Virus record (IMG/VR): IMGVR_UViG_3300009413_000044
Span: 1 to 31,463 of that record
Strand: one strand, 5' to 3'
DNA from: a virus
Length of the DNA stretch: 31,463 nt
Shown in pieces: positions 6,624 through 12,733 of the stretch. The translations under genes and the position numbers were made by a program. The notes beneath the pieces were generated by a model. It saw only the letters and a program-made list of their open reading frames with translations, had not been told where the DNA came from and made no database searches. Each line of letters opens with the position of its first letter. Positions within the stretch are counted from its first letter, which is position 1.

Positions 6624-7026
6624 CGGTGCCCTCCTTGGGCGTGGTGGGGGCTTGCGCCCCGGTGAGGTGGTTAGGCTGTGGTGTGGGCTTGGCAAAGGCA
6701 CCCACAGCCCGCTTTACGTCGCGTTTGGCGCGGCCACTACAGTTGGCGCGGTAGTCGCGGTCGCGGAAGCCGACAGGGTTAAACCATGCCGTTTCTCGCC
6801 GGTATGTGGGGGCCTCGGCGGTGGCCGCCTGCCAGGCGAGGTCTAATATCCGCGTATGCTGCTTGGCCCACTCAGCATCATATGCAGCGGATATCTCGCC
6901 CATAAGCGCCCGCAGGGCCTTCCGGTCTCCTAATGCCTTGCCGGCCTCAAAGCGTGCGCGCCAGGCATCGATGGCGGGGGCAAGGGCTGCCTCGGTGGCC
7001 TGATTTACTGTCTTGACTGATAGCAT
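6616..7026 (-). CDS. Hypothetical protein, 136 aa
   Basis: I start it at the ATG at 7026 (MLSVKTVNQATEAALAPAIDAW) because AAGGAGGGC and a perfect GGGGGC-GCAA-GCCCCC hairpin sit directly upstream. The longer in-frame version reads through that hairpin and the preceding gene. The protein is mostly helical (FEAGKALGDRKALRALMGEISAAYDAEWAKQHTRILDLAWQAATAEA), then basic (RDRDYRANCSGRAKRDVKRAVGAF), with a Pro-rich tail. It may bind nucleic acid, but no family is recognised. Confidence 0.7.
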   Translation of the reverse strand: MLSVKTVNQATEAALAPAIDAWRARFEAGKALGDRKALRALMGEISAAYDAEWAKQHTRILDLAWQAATAEAPTYRRETAWFNPVGFRDRDYRANCSGRAKRDVKRAVGAFAKPTPQPNHLTGAQAPTTPKEGTDD

Positions 7027-7069
7027 GCTGCCCTCCTTGGGCTGGGGGCTTGCGCCCCCGGTTGGTGGT

Positions 7070-7585
7070 TCAGGCGTCGTCATAGTCGCCGGGTGATGGG
7101 TTGTTTGGGTCAAACGACTCGCCGCATGAGTGGCAGAGGTCGGCGTGCCAATACTTGCATCCGCAGATGCATCGGTCACAGCCGGAGTGGGCGTAGTAGT
7201 TCTCGTTGCTGTCGGGTACGGCACGGCGCGGGCGCAGGCTGGCTTCGATGGTTACGCGCCAGCGGCGGGTGGCCCATCGCTTGATGTGACGCTCGGCGGC
7301 GTCAAAGGTGTCGAAGGTGCGGCGGTGGCTCGAATTGCCGTGGTTGCTGTAGCCCTTGGTCCAGACCACCCACTCGGTCCAACCGACCGCCAGGCTCGCA
7401 CCAACCCACACGTCCTCTAAGGTGGCCCACACCCGGTGGCGGTCGCTGCCTGGGTCCTGGCCCGTGCCGTCATCCAACACCCGCACCGACTCGGGCTCGG
7501 TGATCTGATATACACGCCTGCGGGTTCCGTGTGCGTTGAAGTTGCTGGTCCAGCCGAACAGCGCGGGGCGGGTCTTCGCCTTCAT
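7070..7585 (-). CDS. Hypothetical protein with C-terminal Cys-rich zinc motif, 171 aa
   Basis: ATG at 7585 overlaps the upstream TGA as ATGA. The N-terminal two thirds is rich in Trp and Arg (GWTSNFNAHGTRRRVYQI, VWVGASLAVGWTEWVVWTKGYS, RHIKRWATRRWRVTIEASL). The last 40 residues hold CDRCICGCKYWHADLCHSCGES, a Cys/His cluster likely to bind one or two zinc ions. Together with other small Cys-rich proteins in this arm it suggests zinc-dependent binding proteins of host takeover, but this is inference. Confidence 0.7.
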   Translation of the reverse strand: MKAKTRPALFGWTSNFNAHGTRRRVYQITEPESVRVLDDGTGQDPGSDRHRVWATLEDVWVGASLAVGWTEWVVWTKGYSNHGNSSHRRTFDTFDAAERHIKRWATRRWRVTIEASLRPRRAVPDSNENYYAHSGCDRCICGCKYWHADLCHSCGESFDPNNPSPGDYDDA

Positions 7586-7815
7586 GCTGCCACCTCCCGC
7601 GCAACGGCCACACCGAGGGCCTGGGGGGCAGTCGCGACGATGAGGTCGCGGTCATTGACAAGCACATCGAGGGAGTCCCCGACGTTGACGAGAGCCGCAG
7701 CGGCGACACGCCCGGCGAACCGGAGCGCCGCATCAGCGGAGGATACAGCGTCGATGGACGCAGAGAAGACCCGGGCGGTTCCCGAGACGAGTAGGATGGT
7801 CTGGCAGTTGAACAT
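7582..7815 (-). CDS. Hypothetical protein, 77 aa
   Basis: ATG at 7815 with the CGGAGCAAC leader (7819-7827) and a GGGAG...CTCCC hairpin just upstream. The product MFNCQTILLVSGTARVFSASIDAVSSADAALRFAGRVAAAALVNVGDSLDVLV is Ala/Val-rich with alternating strand and helix but no clear membrane span. It is the first gene after the long non-coding control region, so its promoter should lie within 7816-8560. Function unknown. Confidence 0.65.
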   Translation of the reverse strand: MFNCQTILLVSGTARVFSASIDAVSSADAALRFAGRVAAAALVNVGDSLDVLVNDRDLIVATAPQALGVAVAREVAA

Positions 7816-7901
7816 GGTGTTGCTCCGTGGGAGTCTGGTGCTCCCGGCTGGTTGTTGATTACGAGCCCGTGAAGGGCTGCTGAGGACGTTTCCGGTGTTT
7901 G

Positions 7902-8286
7902 GGGACCGTAGGACCCTGGTCCCTGTCTTGGGACGCGGTGGGGATGGGTTAGCGCGGCCGGAATGGATTATTAGGGGAATCCGTTGACTGCCTGGTCCCC
8001 TTGTGGGACAAGTGTCCCGTACCCTGGGACGGCTGAAAATGCCGGTTGAACCCAGGCTATCGTCTACTGTCCTACTGTCCTAACCTTACTCTAAGGATGG
8101 TATAGTATACAGTACAGAAAGTAGATAATTGAGAGAGAGAATTCAGAGCAGAAATGTCTGGTGAAAGTTTTGAACGCGGTTTTCGGTTTTGAGGTTGGGA
8201 CAGCCACGATTGTGGAGCTTGAACCTGCGCTACCCGCTGTCCCACCGTTCGGGACAAAGGGCCAAAAGATGGGGGACGGTTGGGAC
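7902..8286. repeat. Cluster of 12 GGGAC/GTCCC motifs (iteron-like)
   Basis: GGGAC begins at 7902, 7930, 8005, 8026, 8198, 8251, 8273 and 8282. GTCCC begins at 7919, 7995, 8014 and 8239. Several pair into perfect hairpins: GGGACC...GGTCCC, GGGAC-AAGT-GTCCC (8005-8018) and TGTCCC...GGGACA (8238-8256). Extended copies share GGTTGGGACA (8194-8203, 8278-8287). A handful or fewer would be expected by chance in 385 bp of this composition, so they look like protein-binding sites or structured RNA. Confidence 0.5.
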
Positions 8287-8463
8287 AAAATGAGGGCCGT
8301 TACCTAACCTCTGTTCACATATTCTCCCCCGTCAAACCTGCCCAAGTGCCAATGTGGACCGGTTTTCACGGAAAATGCCTAACCTCGGCCAACCCTCATG
8401 CGATACCTTAGGGCCAACCCTTTACGCGACAACAGAAAGTCGAAAACGATTGTATGGATATGC

Positions 8464-8488
8464 TTTACAATGAACTCAGGATTGTAAA
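8464..8488. repeat. Perfect inverted repeat TTTACAAT-N9-ATTGTAAA
   Basis: Arms at 8464-8471 and 8481-8488 are perfect 8-mers around a 9-nt spacer. A further half-site-like ATTGTA lies ~15 bp to the left at about 8449. It sits in an AT-rich island in otherwise GC-rich sequence. It looks like an operator for a dimeric regulator or an origin element. Confidence 0.45.
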
Positions 8489-8530
8489 CGAATGGCGAAT
8501 TTGGATAGAGTTTTCAGCCCAGCCCCTCTA

Positions 8531-8554
8531 ACAGGCTCCATGTACAGCGTTTAG
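8531..8554. repeat. 24-bp direct repeat, copy 1
   Basis: ACAGGCTC, two variable bases around an A, then GTACAGCGTTTAG. It matches 10606-10629 at 22 of 24 positions in the same orientation, about 2.1 kb away. The two copies bracket the block of four small leftward genes and the hairpin array. It could be a regulatory site, a recombination scar or part of a duplicated coding end. Confidence 0.5.
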
Positions 8555-8697
8555 CCCCTTCGGATTCGGCCCGTGCCGGTCTGTTTTCGGTCCCGGCCCT
8601 GTTTTCAGTCGTTGCGCCGCCTGGGCTTGTCCCGCAATGGCACCCGGTGCCCTGTTGACCGAACTATCATGGTCCGGTTTGTCTGGAGATCTGTACA

Positions 8698-8715
8698 CGT
8701 CAAGCGGTTTTGACG
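8698..8715. promoter_or_regulatory. Inverted repeat CGTCAA-N6-TTGACG
   Basis: A perfect 6-bp inverted repeat whose arms look like a -35 box on each strand. No matching -10 was found at proper spacing on either side, so it is recorded as an operator-like palindrome, not as a promoter. Confidence 0.3.
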
Positions 8716-8773
8716 GTGTTTGAGGGTGCCGGGCTGCGTGTGCTCCCCCGCCTGCGTTTGGCGTGCTGCGAGG

Positions 8774-8789
8774 GTATCAGGTTTGATAC
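8774..8789. promoter_or_regulatory. Inverted repeat GTATCA-N4-TGATAC
   Basis: A perfect 6-bp inverted repeat with a GGTT centre, just downstream of the end of the leftward gene at 8806-9066. Size and symmetry fit an operator. There is no T tract, so it is unlikely to be a terminator. Confidence 0.3.
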
Positions 8790-8805
8790 GGCCCGGTGTT
8801 CATGC

Positions 8806-9066
8806 TCAGCCCTGGTATGGGTGGAGGTTGCGAATGAACGAGTTCATCGACGAGTACGCGTGGTTGAGGTTCGGTGGCAGCCCATGCTTCAGGGCGAAGG
8901 CAGCGAGGAACAGGGCCGCATCGCAGTCCTCTTCGAGGTACGCATTGACCGCGTCCTTGTACGAGTAGGCGCTGATCTTGTTGTGGATGTTCAGGTCGCG
9001 CAGCATGGCGAGTGGCACTTCGAGCCAGCCGTGGCCGGGGTCGGTGTGGAATGTGAAACGTGGCAT
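8806..9066 (-). CDS. Hypothetical protein, 86 aa
   Basis: I start it at the ATG at 9066 (MPRFTFHTDPGHGWLEVPLAMLRDLNI) with AGGA upstream; the longer in-frame ATG at 9150 runs through a strong GC hairpin (about 9120-9163) and is less likely. Its start resembles small phage proteins beginning with a strand, followed by GHGWLEVP. It then has a helical region (SYKDAVNAYLEEDCDAALFLAAFALKHGL) and a YSSMNSFIRNL tail. I recognise no characterised function. Confidence 0.7.
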   Translation of the reverse strand: MPRFTFHTDPGHGWLEVPLAMLRDLNIHNKISAYSYKDAVNAYLEEDCDAALFLAAFALKHGLPPNLNHAYSSMNSFIRNLHPYQG

Positions 9067-9204
9067 TTTATAATCCTGGGTTGATTGTGAAGGGTTGCTA
9101 TACAATGGGGTTCGCCACACGCCTGGGCTCAACCCCCCTCCTCTGTTCACAGGGGGGAGCCCGGCGGCGGCTATGGGTGGCGGGGGATGCGCTCCCCCGT
9201 GGCG

Positions 9205-9288
9205 TTACCGGCGGGCCCGCTTTCGGGGCACGCTGCCGGACTTGATCGAGCCGTCGTAGTCGGTGTAGATGACGAAGGTGTAGGACAT
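9205..9288 (-). CDS. Small basic peptide, 27 aa
   Basis: MSYTFVIYTDYDGSIKSGSVPRKRARR, starting at 9288 with the CGGAGCAAC leader (9290-9298) and a GGGGG-CAG-CCCCC hairpin just upstream, exactly as at neighbouring genes. The expression signals, not the length, support it as a real gene. It has a beta-like N-terminus and a strongly basic tail. It is followed downstream by another hairpin (GGGGGA...TCCCCC, about 9183-9199). Confidence 0.5.
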   Translation of the reverse strand: MSYTFVIYTDYDGSIKSGSVPRKRARR

Positions 9289-9323
9289 GGTTGCTCCGTG
9301 GGGGCTGCCCCCCGGTGGGTGGT

Positions 9324-9506
9324 TCAGGCGGTGGTGCCGCAATCGGTGCAGAACACTTTTGTGGTTGTGACGTACTGGCGCCACGGTTGCGACCATTCTG
9401 AGGTGATGGCTGTGAGCCCGTAGCTACACCCACAGGTGCAGCTTATCTTGACCACGCTGCCGTCGCGCGATGTCGATTTGTTTGGGCTTGGGGCGGTGGT
9501 GGGCAT
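9324..9506 (-). CDS. Small zinc-ribbon-like protein, 60 aa
   Basis: ATG at 9506 with AAGGAGCAAC and a GGGGGG-CTTG-CCCCCC hairpin directly upstream. SCTCGCSYGL (about residue 23) and FCTDCGTTA at the C-terminus supply two CxC/CxxC pairs for one zinc ion. The N-terminus is Ser/Thr/Pro-rich. It is probably a tiny zinc-binding adaptor or inhibitor; the function is not known. Confidence 0.65.
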   Translation of the reverse strand: MPTTAPSPNKSTSRDGSVVKISCTCGCSYGLTAITSEWSQPWRQYVTTTKVFCTDCGTTA

Positions 9507-9548
9507 GTTGCTCCTTGGTGGGGGGCAAGCCCCCCGGTGGGTGGTTGG

Positions 9549-9965
9549 TTAGTTGCGGTCAAGGTCGGCAAGCTCTCCGGCGTACCGCTCACGGATGTCG
9601 TCATACCGGGCGTTGAACTCATCATCAGCCCAGCCACCGCTGTGCTCGCGGTGAGCCTCTGCGTCCATGCGGGCCTCATGCTCACGGGCACGGGTTTCCG
9701 ATTCCTCCTCTCGGGTCGGGCGGCCATCGATCAGCCGCTGGTACTTGTCGATCTCGCGAAGGAATTCGTCGGCCCGCGTTGCCTGTGTTCTCAGCCCATA
9801 GGACTGCTCACCGGCCTTGATTCGGGCGATGCCGGTTTCAAGGTGGTCGATGGCGGTGTCCATATACCCGGCGGCCATGTTGATGCGGTGCTGCCAGCGC
9901 CTCTTGTACCATGCGAGGGAACGCGGGTGTCTGCGTGTCGAGTTGAAGTTGAAGGTGGTGGACAT
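9549..9965 (-). CDS. Hypothetical charged helical protein, 138 aa
   Basis: ATG at 9965 with CGGAGCAAC (9966-9974) upstream. The N-terminus is basic (NSTRRHPRSLAWYKRRWQHRINMA). The rest is a highly charged helix, probably coiled coil (TRADEFLREIDKYQRLIDGRPTREEESETRAREHEARMDAEAHREHSGGWADDEFNARYDDIRERYAGELADLD). It is the first gene after the hairpin array at 9985-10520, so that array may be its 5' leader. Function unknown. Confidence 0.7.
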   Translation of the reverse strand: MSTTFNFNSTRRHPRSLAWYKRRWQHRINMAAGYMDTAIDHLETGIARIKAGEQSYGLRTQATRADEFLREIDKYQRLIDGRPTREEESETRAREHEARMDAEAHREHSGGWADDEFNARYDDIRERYAGELADLDRN

Positions 9966-9984
9966 GTTGCTCCGGGGGTGGTTG

Positions 9985-10520
9985 GTTTCGGCCCTGCTGG
10001 GCCATCATCAGGGGGCGAGCATTACGCCCCGACCTTTCCGTGCTCCCCCCGTGATGGGGGGTGTGCATCCCCCTGACCCATGGTCTTGGGGGGCCGCGAT
10101 TAGGACGCGGTGGCCTGCCTCTCCGTCTTGGCGGGTGCGGAGAACTCACCCGTATAGCATCGCCGGGATAAATCCCGACTCTTCCCCCGCATGCCTTGCG
10201 GCACAGCTATTCGCGGGGGACGATTCACACAGGGGGGCCTCTCACGTTGGTACGGTCTACCCTACTCGCGCTTGCGCCTCGGATGCACGCCCTCCCATGG
10301 GGAGGCCACTCGTGCACCGTGCTGACGGTTGCGGTTGTTGGGCGGCTCGGCTCGTCCCCCGGGGGGGGGTCATCGCTTCGCTGTTGTACCCCGCTTTGCT
10401 AAGGGGTTGCCACCTGTGTCCTATTCCGCCTCGGTCCAGTGGGGGTCCGCCACCCCCTATCGCCGTTCCTGCGTGTCGGCAGACTGCGGGGGGTGTTTCG
10501 GGACCCGGTGGGGTCCGAGG
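9985..10520 (-). ncRNA. Candidate large structured RNA (tandem hairpin array)
   Basis: At least twelve perfect-stem hairpins lie in ~530 bp: 9990-10003, 10012-10030, 10045-10061, 10069-10093 (with an inner GACC/GGTC), 10094-10110, 10132-10152, 10164-10177, 10183-10220 (8-bp stem, inner TGCC-GCAA-GGCA), 10284-10316 (TGCACG stem enclosing CCTCCC/GGGAGG), 10388-10407, 10441-10457 and 10501-10516. No frame here looks coding. I place it on the minus strand because the inner hairpin then has a GCAA (GNRA) loop, the candidate promoter at 10552-10580 points into it, and the gene at 9549-9965 lies downstream. It may be a free ncRNA or a long structured leader. No known RNA class is assigned. Confidence 0.5.
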
Positions 10521-10551
10521 TTTCGTTGATGTGAAAGAGCCTGACCCACTG

Positions 10552-10580
10552 AATAGAACCGGGCGGGAGCCAAACGTCAA
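10552..10580 (-). promoter_or_regulatory. Candidate leftward promoter before hairpin array
   Basis: On the minus strand TTGACG (10580-10575) is followed after 17 nt by TCTATT (10557-10552). The -35 is good and the -10 modest. A CCTAAC hexamer, shared with the other leftward modules, lies a few bases upstream (10587-10592). Transcription would start at the right edge of the hairpin array. Confidence 0.4.
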
Positions 10581-10594
10581 GGGCAGGTTAGGCA

Positions 10595-10696
10595 TTATTT
10601 TTTGGACAGGCTCGACGTACAGCGTTTAGACAGGCAAAAAAACTTTTCCTTGCCCATGCGGTTGACGGTCGGGCAGGTCGGGTTAGTGGTACACAT
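10595..10696 (-). CDS. Possible mini zinc-finger peptide, 33 aa
   Basis: MCTTNPTCPTVNRMGKEKFFCLSKRCTSSLSKK, read from the ATG at 10696. The Cys pattern C-x5-C-x12-C-x4-C with FFCLSKRC resembles small treble-clef zinc fingers, and the sequence looks more protein-like than the GC-rich frame it extends from. The ribosome-binding site is poor, so the start is uncertain and the frame may extend further upstream. Its last codons overlap one copy of the 24-bp direct repeat. Confidence 0.35.
   Translation of the reverse strand: MCTTNPTCPTVNRMGKEKFFCLSKRCTSSLSKK
10606..10629. repeat. 24-bp direct repeat, copy 2
   Basis: Partner of 8531-8554, differing at two positions. Read on the minus strand both copies can encode KRCT-x-SL. 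This may mean the repeat is the end of a once-duplicated gene. A 12-bp inverted pair AGGTTAGGCATT (10585-10596 and 8374-8385) links the same two regions. Confidence 0.45.
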
Positions 10697-11303
10697 GCTC
10701 GCACGGATCGCCTTCTCGAACCTCCCCGCCGCCGACTCAAGGCAGCGTGCCCGGTGCGTCAGCACTGGCAGGTTCGTCGCATGGTCCCGTGCCGCCGCTC
10801 TTCGCTCCCCCGCCGCTCCGGTGGTGGTGCCCCTGCTCCCCGCACAGGCGGTGACGGTGGCCCCCCCGGTGGTGGTGGTCGATGCGATCGATGCCCCCCC
10901 GGTGGTGGTGGTTGATGCCGACAAGGCCGTGACCGCTCCCCTCGTGCGCGCGCTTCTTCTTCTCGTCGCCCTGGTCACCGCCGCTGGTCGCCGGGTCGCC
11001 ACCCTCATCCTCGCCGCCCTGCCCACCATCCGGCGGGCCGCCGCCCTGGTCGCCCTGGCTGCCACGCTCAGCGGGGCCGGATGCCCTGCCGCCGCTGCTG
11101 CTGAGGCCCCCCCCTGGGGTAGTGGTAGTGCGGTGGGTGCGGTGGGTGCTGCTGCCCTGGGCGACGATGCCACCACCCGATCCCCGCGCGGCGCGTGGAC
11201 CCCAAACGCTGGACGCAGAGCCTGCCAGGGGTCAAAAACCCCGAAACCGCCGCCAAGGACCCCACACGCGCGATGCGGGGGGCCCCAGCGCCGCAAAATG
11301 CAG
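10697..11303. other. GC-rich stretch with no convincing gene
   Basis: Very high GC leaves long frames open on both strands, none with a good start, ribosome-binding site or natural composition. Plus-strand 10602-11405 gives Val/Ala-rich runs (APPVVVVDA twice). One minus frame (about 11232-10739) gives an Asp/Gly/His-rich sequence (GGEDEGGDPATSGGDQGDEKKKR, HHHRGG repeats) but has no ATG, GTG or TTG before the repeats. Runs of 7-9 C or G make frameshift errors possible. A 33-bp-period tandem repeat is at 10861-10918. Confidence 0.4.
10861..10918. repeat. Two-copy tandem repeat, 33-bp period
   Basis: Seven C, GGTGGTGGTGGT, one variable base, GATGC occurs at 10861-10885 and again at 10894-10918. 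The period is a multiple of three, which would fit a coding repeat on either strand. Confidence 0.5.
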
Positions 11304-11326
11304 AAAAAAGGCTCCCCCCTGGGGAG
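11304..11326 (-). terminator. Intrinsic terminator (leftward)
   Basis: On the minus strand CTCCCC-AGG-GGGGAG is followed by CC and six T. On the plus strand only three T follow, so it acts best leftward. It lies between the rightward promoter at 11379-11406 and the leftward control region, and would stop antisense transcription entering from the right arm. Confidence 0.6.
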
Positions 11327-11378
11327 TTTGATGATGATAGTGATAGTAAATGAGAGTTATGCAGGTTGTAGCGTGATG

Positions 11379-11406
11379 TTGTTGGAGGTCTGTTCTGTGA
11401 TATAAG
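11379..11406 (+). promoter_or_regulatory. Candidate promoter for the right arm (extended -10)
   Basis: TGATATAAG (11398-11406) is a TGN extended -10 with TATAAG. TTGTTG (11379-11384) sits 16 nt upstream as a weak -35. It lies 21 bp before the first rightward gene and just after the leftward terminator, so placement is good. Confidence 0.5.
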
Positions 11407-11427
11407 GGTTCAGAGAGAGATTACAGC

Positions 11428-12420
11428 ATGGAAGACAAGCAGTTCATTTGCGTTGAAAGCCTGTACCCAAAGGTGGGCATCAGCGGCGTGTTAGGTAAGC
11501 CGGTCAAAGACAGTGACCAGATCAATACCTATAGAGAAGCATTGAGTGTTGGTCCGTCTAAGAGCTTGTCCTTTGTCGAGTTGACGCAGGTTCCGTGGGA
11601 GGCCAGGAAGTGGCTTCGGAGTGGCGACATCGTGTGCAAGCACAATGGGCTACCAGAGACCTTTTTAGACGTGCTGCGCGAGAAGCAGACATCCATGTTT
11701 GCCAGCAAGAGGACGCTTAGGTGGTACTCGGTAGACGAAGAGTTGAATGGTCGGGTTCGACAGAAGGCGATTGAGACCCAAGAGTGGGCTGCTGAAGGCA
11801 GGGGTGGCGCTGATCAGGGTTTTGGTCAAGTGGCCATATCTGACCCGACCGGAAGGCTTGCGGTGATCTTCTGGTATGACCAGGGCATCAGGGAACTGGT
11901 GAAGGGTTTCTACCGTGTGTTTCCCAAAGATGGGAACAAGCGCAAGGCGTACATGGATAGTCGGGCTCAGCGGTACTACGGAAAGGGCGTTCACCAGGCG
12001 ACATATGAGTTGATCTGTCGGTTTATCCACAGGGCGTTTTTCGATATTGGCTCTTCGGTAGATGGCCAACAATGGTGGAAAATCAGAAGAACTCTTCCAA
12101 AGGTCCACAAGATGGGCATGGCGTTTGCGGAGTCCAAAATGGCTCGGGTCATCTTTGGCACAAAGAGGCATCGCTGGAGGAAGGATTTCTGGACACGGAT
12201 TGGTCGGCTGTACCTGAGCGACCCAGACAAGGTTCCTAATGTCATGGTGAAGATGTTGAATCGCACGACAAAGGCTTCAGGGGCTGAGTTTTTCTGCACT
12301 GTGGATGAAGCGGAGCGTTGCTTGCAGTTCATGTTGTGGGACGAGTGGAAGGACGGATACAAGCCGTTTGTGATTGATGACTTGGTTCCATTGAGGATGC
12401 GTGGTGCAAAGAGAAAGTGA
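11428..12420 (+). CDS. Hypothetical protein, 330 aa
   Basis: First gene of the right arm, ATG at 11428 with GAGAGAG upstream. It is a soluble mixed protein with no membrane span or obvious metal motif. Conserved-looking stretches are YWWK-like basic/aromatic segments: RCGQ-type DGQQWWKIRRTLPKVHKMGMAF, FGTKRHRWRKDFWTRIGRLYLSD, and AERCLQFMLWDEWKDGYKPFVIDDL. Position beside rusA suggests an early/middle role in DNA metabolism, but no family is recognised. Confidence 0.75.
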   Translation: MEDKQFICVESLYPKVGISGVLGKPVKDSDQINTYREALSVGPSKSLSFVELTQVPWEARKWLRSGDIVCKHNGLPETFLDVLREKQTSMFASKRTLRWYSVDEELNGRVRQKAIETQEWAAEGRGGADQGFGQVAISDPTGRLAVIFWYDQGIRELVKGFYRVFPKDGNKRKAYMDSRAQRYYGKGVHQATYELICRFIHRAFFDIGSSVDGQQWWKIRRTLPKVHKMGMAFAESKMARVIFGTKRHRWRKDFWTRIGRLYLSDPDKVPNVMVKMLNRTTKASGAEFFCTVDEAERCLQFMLWDEWKDGYKPFVIDDLVPLRMRGAKRK

Positions 12421-12733
12421 ATCGACATCCTTGGAGGTACAGCTTCATTTACGGTCTGCGCTATGCGCCTGGTATTCGTGGTTGTCGTCTCAGTCGATGA
12501 GGACAGAGGATTGGAAGCAGGTACCTACGTGGTGCAAGGGCGTACCTGGGATGCTGGATTTGCGCTGGGCTTTGGAGCGCTTTGGGGACTATCGGGGGCA
12601 CACTCAGATGATTCTGGCGTTTTACAGGCAGGTTGATTGGATTCAGATGTCGCGTGCTGACAATGAGGACATGCCTGACATGTCGCGTTTGGTATTGATG
12701 TTGAAGTCCATATGCGAGGTATCGGATGAGTGA
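12401..12733 (+). CDS. Hypothetical protein, 110 aa
   Basis: GTG at 12401 with TTGAGG upstream overlaps the end of the preceding gene by 20 bp. A GTG one codon later is equally possible. The body (WKQVPTWCKGVPGMLDLRWALERFGDYRGHTQMILAFYRQVDWIQMSRAD) is helical and aromatic. It overlaps the start of rusA by 8 bp, so the three genes are probably translationally coupled. Function unknown. Confidence 0.6.
   Translation: MVQRESESTSLEVQLHLRSALCAWYSWLSSQSMRTEDWKQVPTWCKGVPGMLDLRWALERFGDYRGHTQMILAFYRQVDWIQMSRADNEDMPDMSRLVLMLKSICEVSDE

Larger units (their letters stand above)
7816..8805. other. ~1-kb non-coding control region, candidate replication origin
   Basis: No reading frame here has both a credible start and codon character. 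It holds a cluster of GGGAC/GTCCC motifs (7902-8286), an 11-bp palindrome GTATAGTATAC (8100-8110), a CCTAAC hexamer at 8079-8084, 8303-8308 and 8378-8383, an AT-rich island with an 8-bp inverted repeat (8464-8488), one copy of a 24-bp direct repeat (8531-8554) and two further perfect inverted repeats (8698-8715, 8774-8789). This density of repeats is typical of an origin or a regulatory hub. Assignment as an origin is inference. Confidence 0.45.

Noticed and set aside
8072-8288. Two overlapping leftward frames of 61 and 65 codons (one beginning MSQPSPIFWPFVPNGGT)
   Set aside because: No ribosome-binding site at usable spacing, both overlap the GGGAC motif cluster, and two frames open at once indicates chance. 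Not excluded completely.
9817-10629. Rightward open frame of 270 codons
   Set aside because: It runs antisense to a well-supported gene (9549-9965) and through the hairpin array, with a composition dominated by Pro/Arg/Gly as expected for chance frames in GC-rich DNA.
10595-11296. Full-length 233-codon leftward frame
   Set aside because: The N-terminal 190 residues are Ala/Arg/Thr low complexity with no natural look. Only the last 33 residues (Cys motif) were kept as a tentative feature.
10602-11405. Rightward open frame of 267 codons with Val/Ala/Leu-rich segments
   Set aside because: Starts at a TTG with no ribosome-binding site, reads through the terminator hairpin and the promoter before 11428, and has biased composition caused by GC repeats.
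11490-11499. GTTAGGTAA inside the first right-arm gene
   Set aside because: It matches half of the left-arm operator motif but lies within coding sequence with no partner arm or TTGAC at the right spacing.
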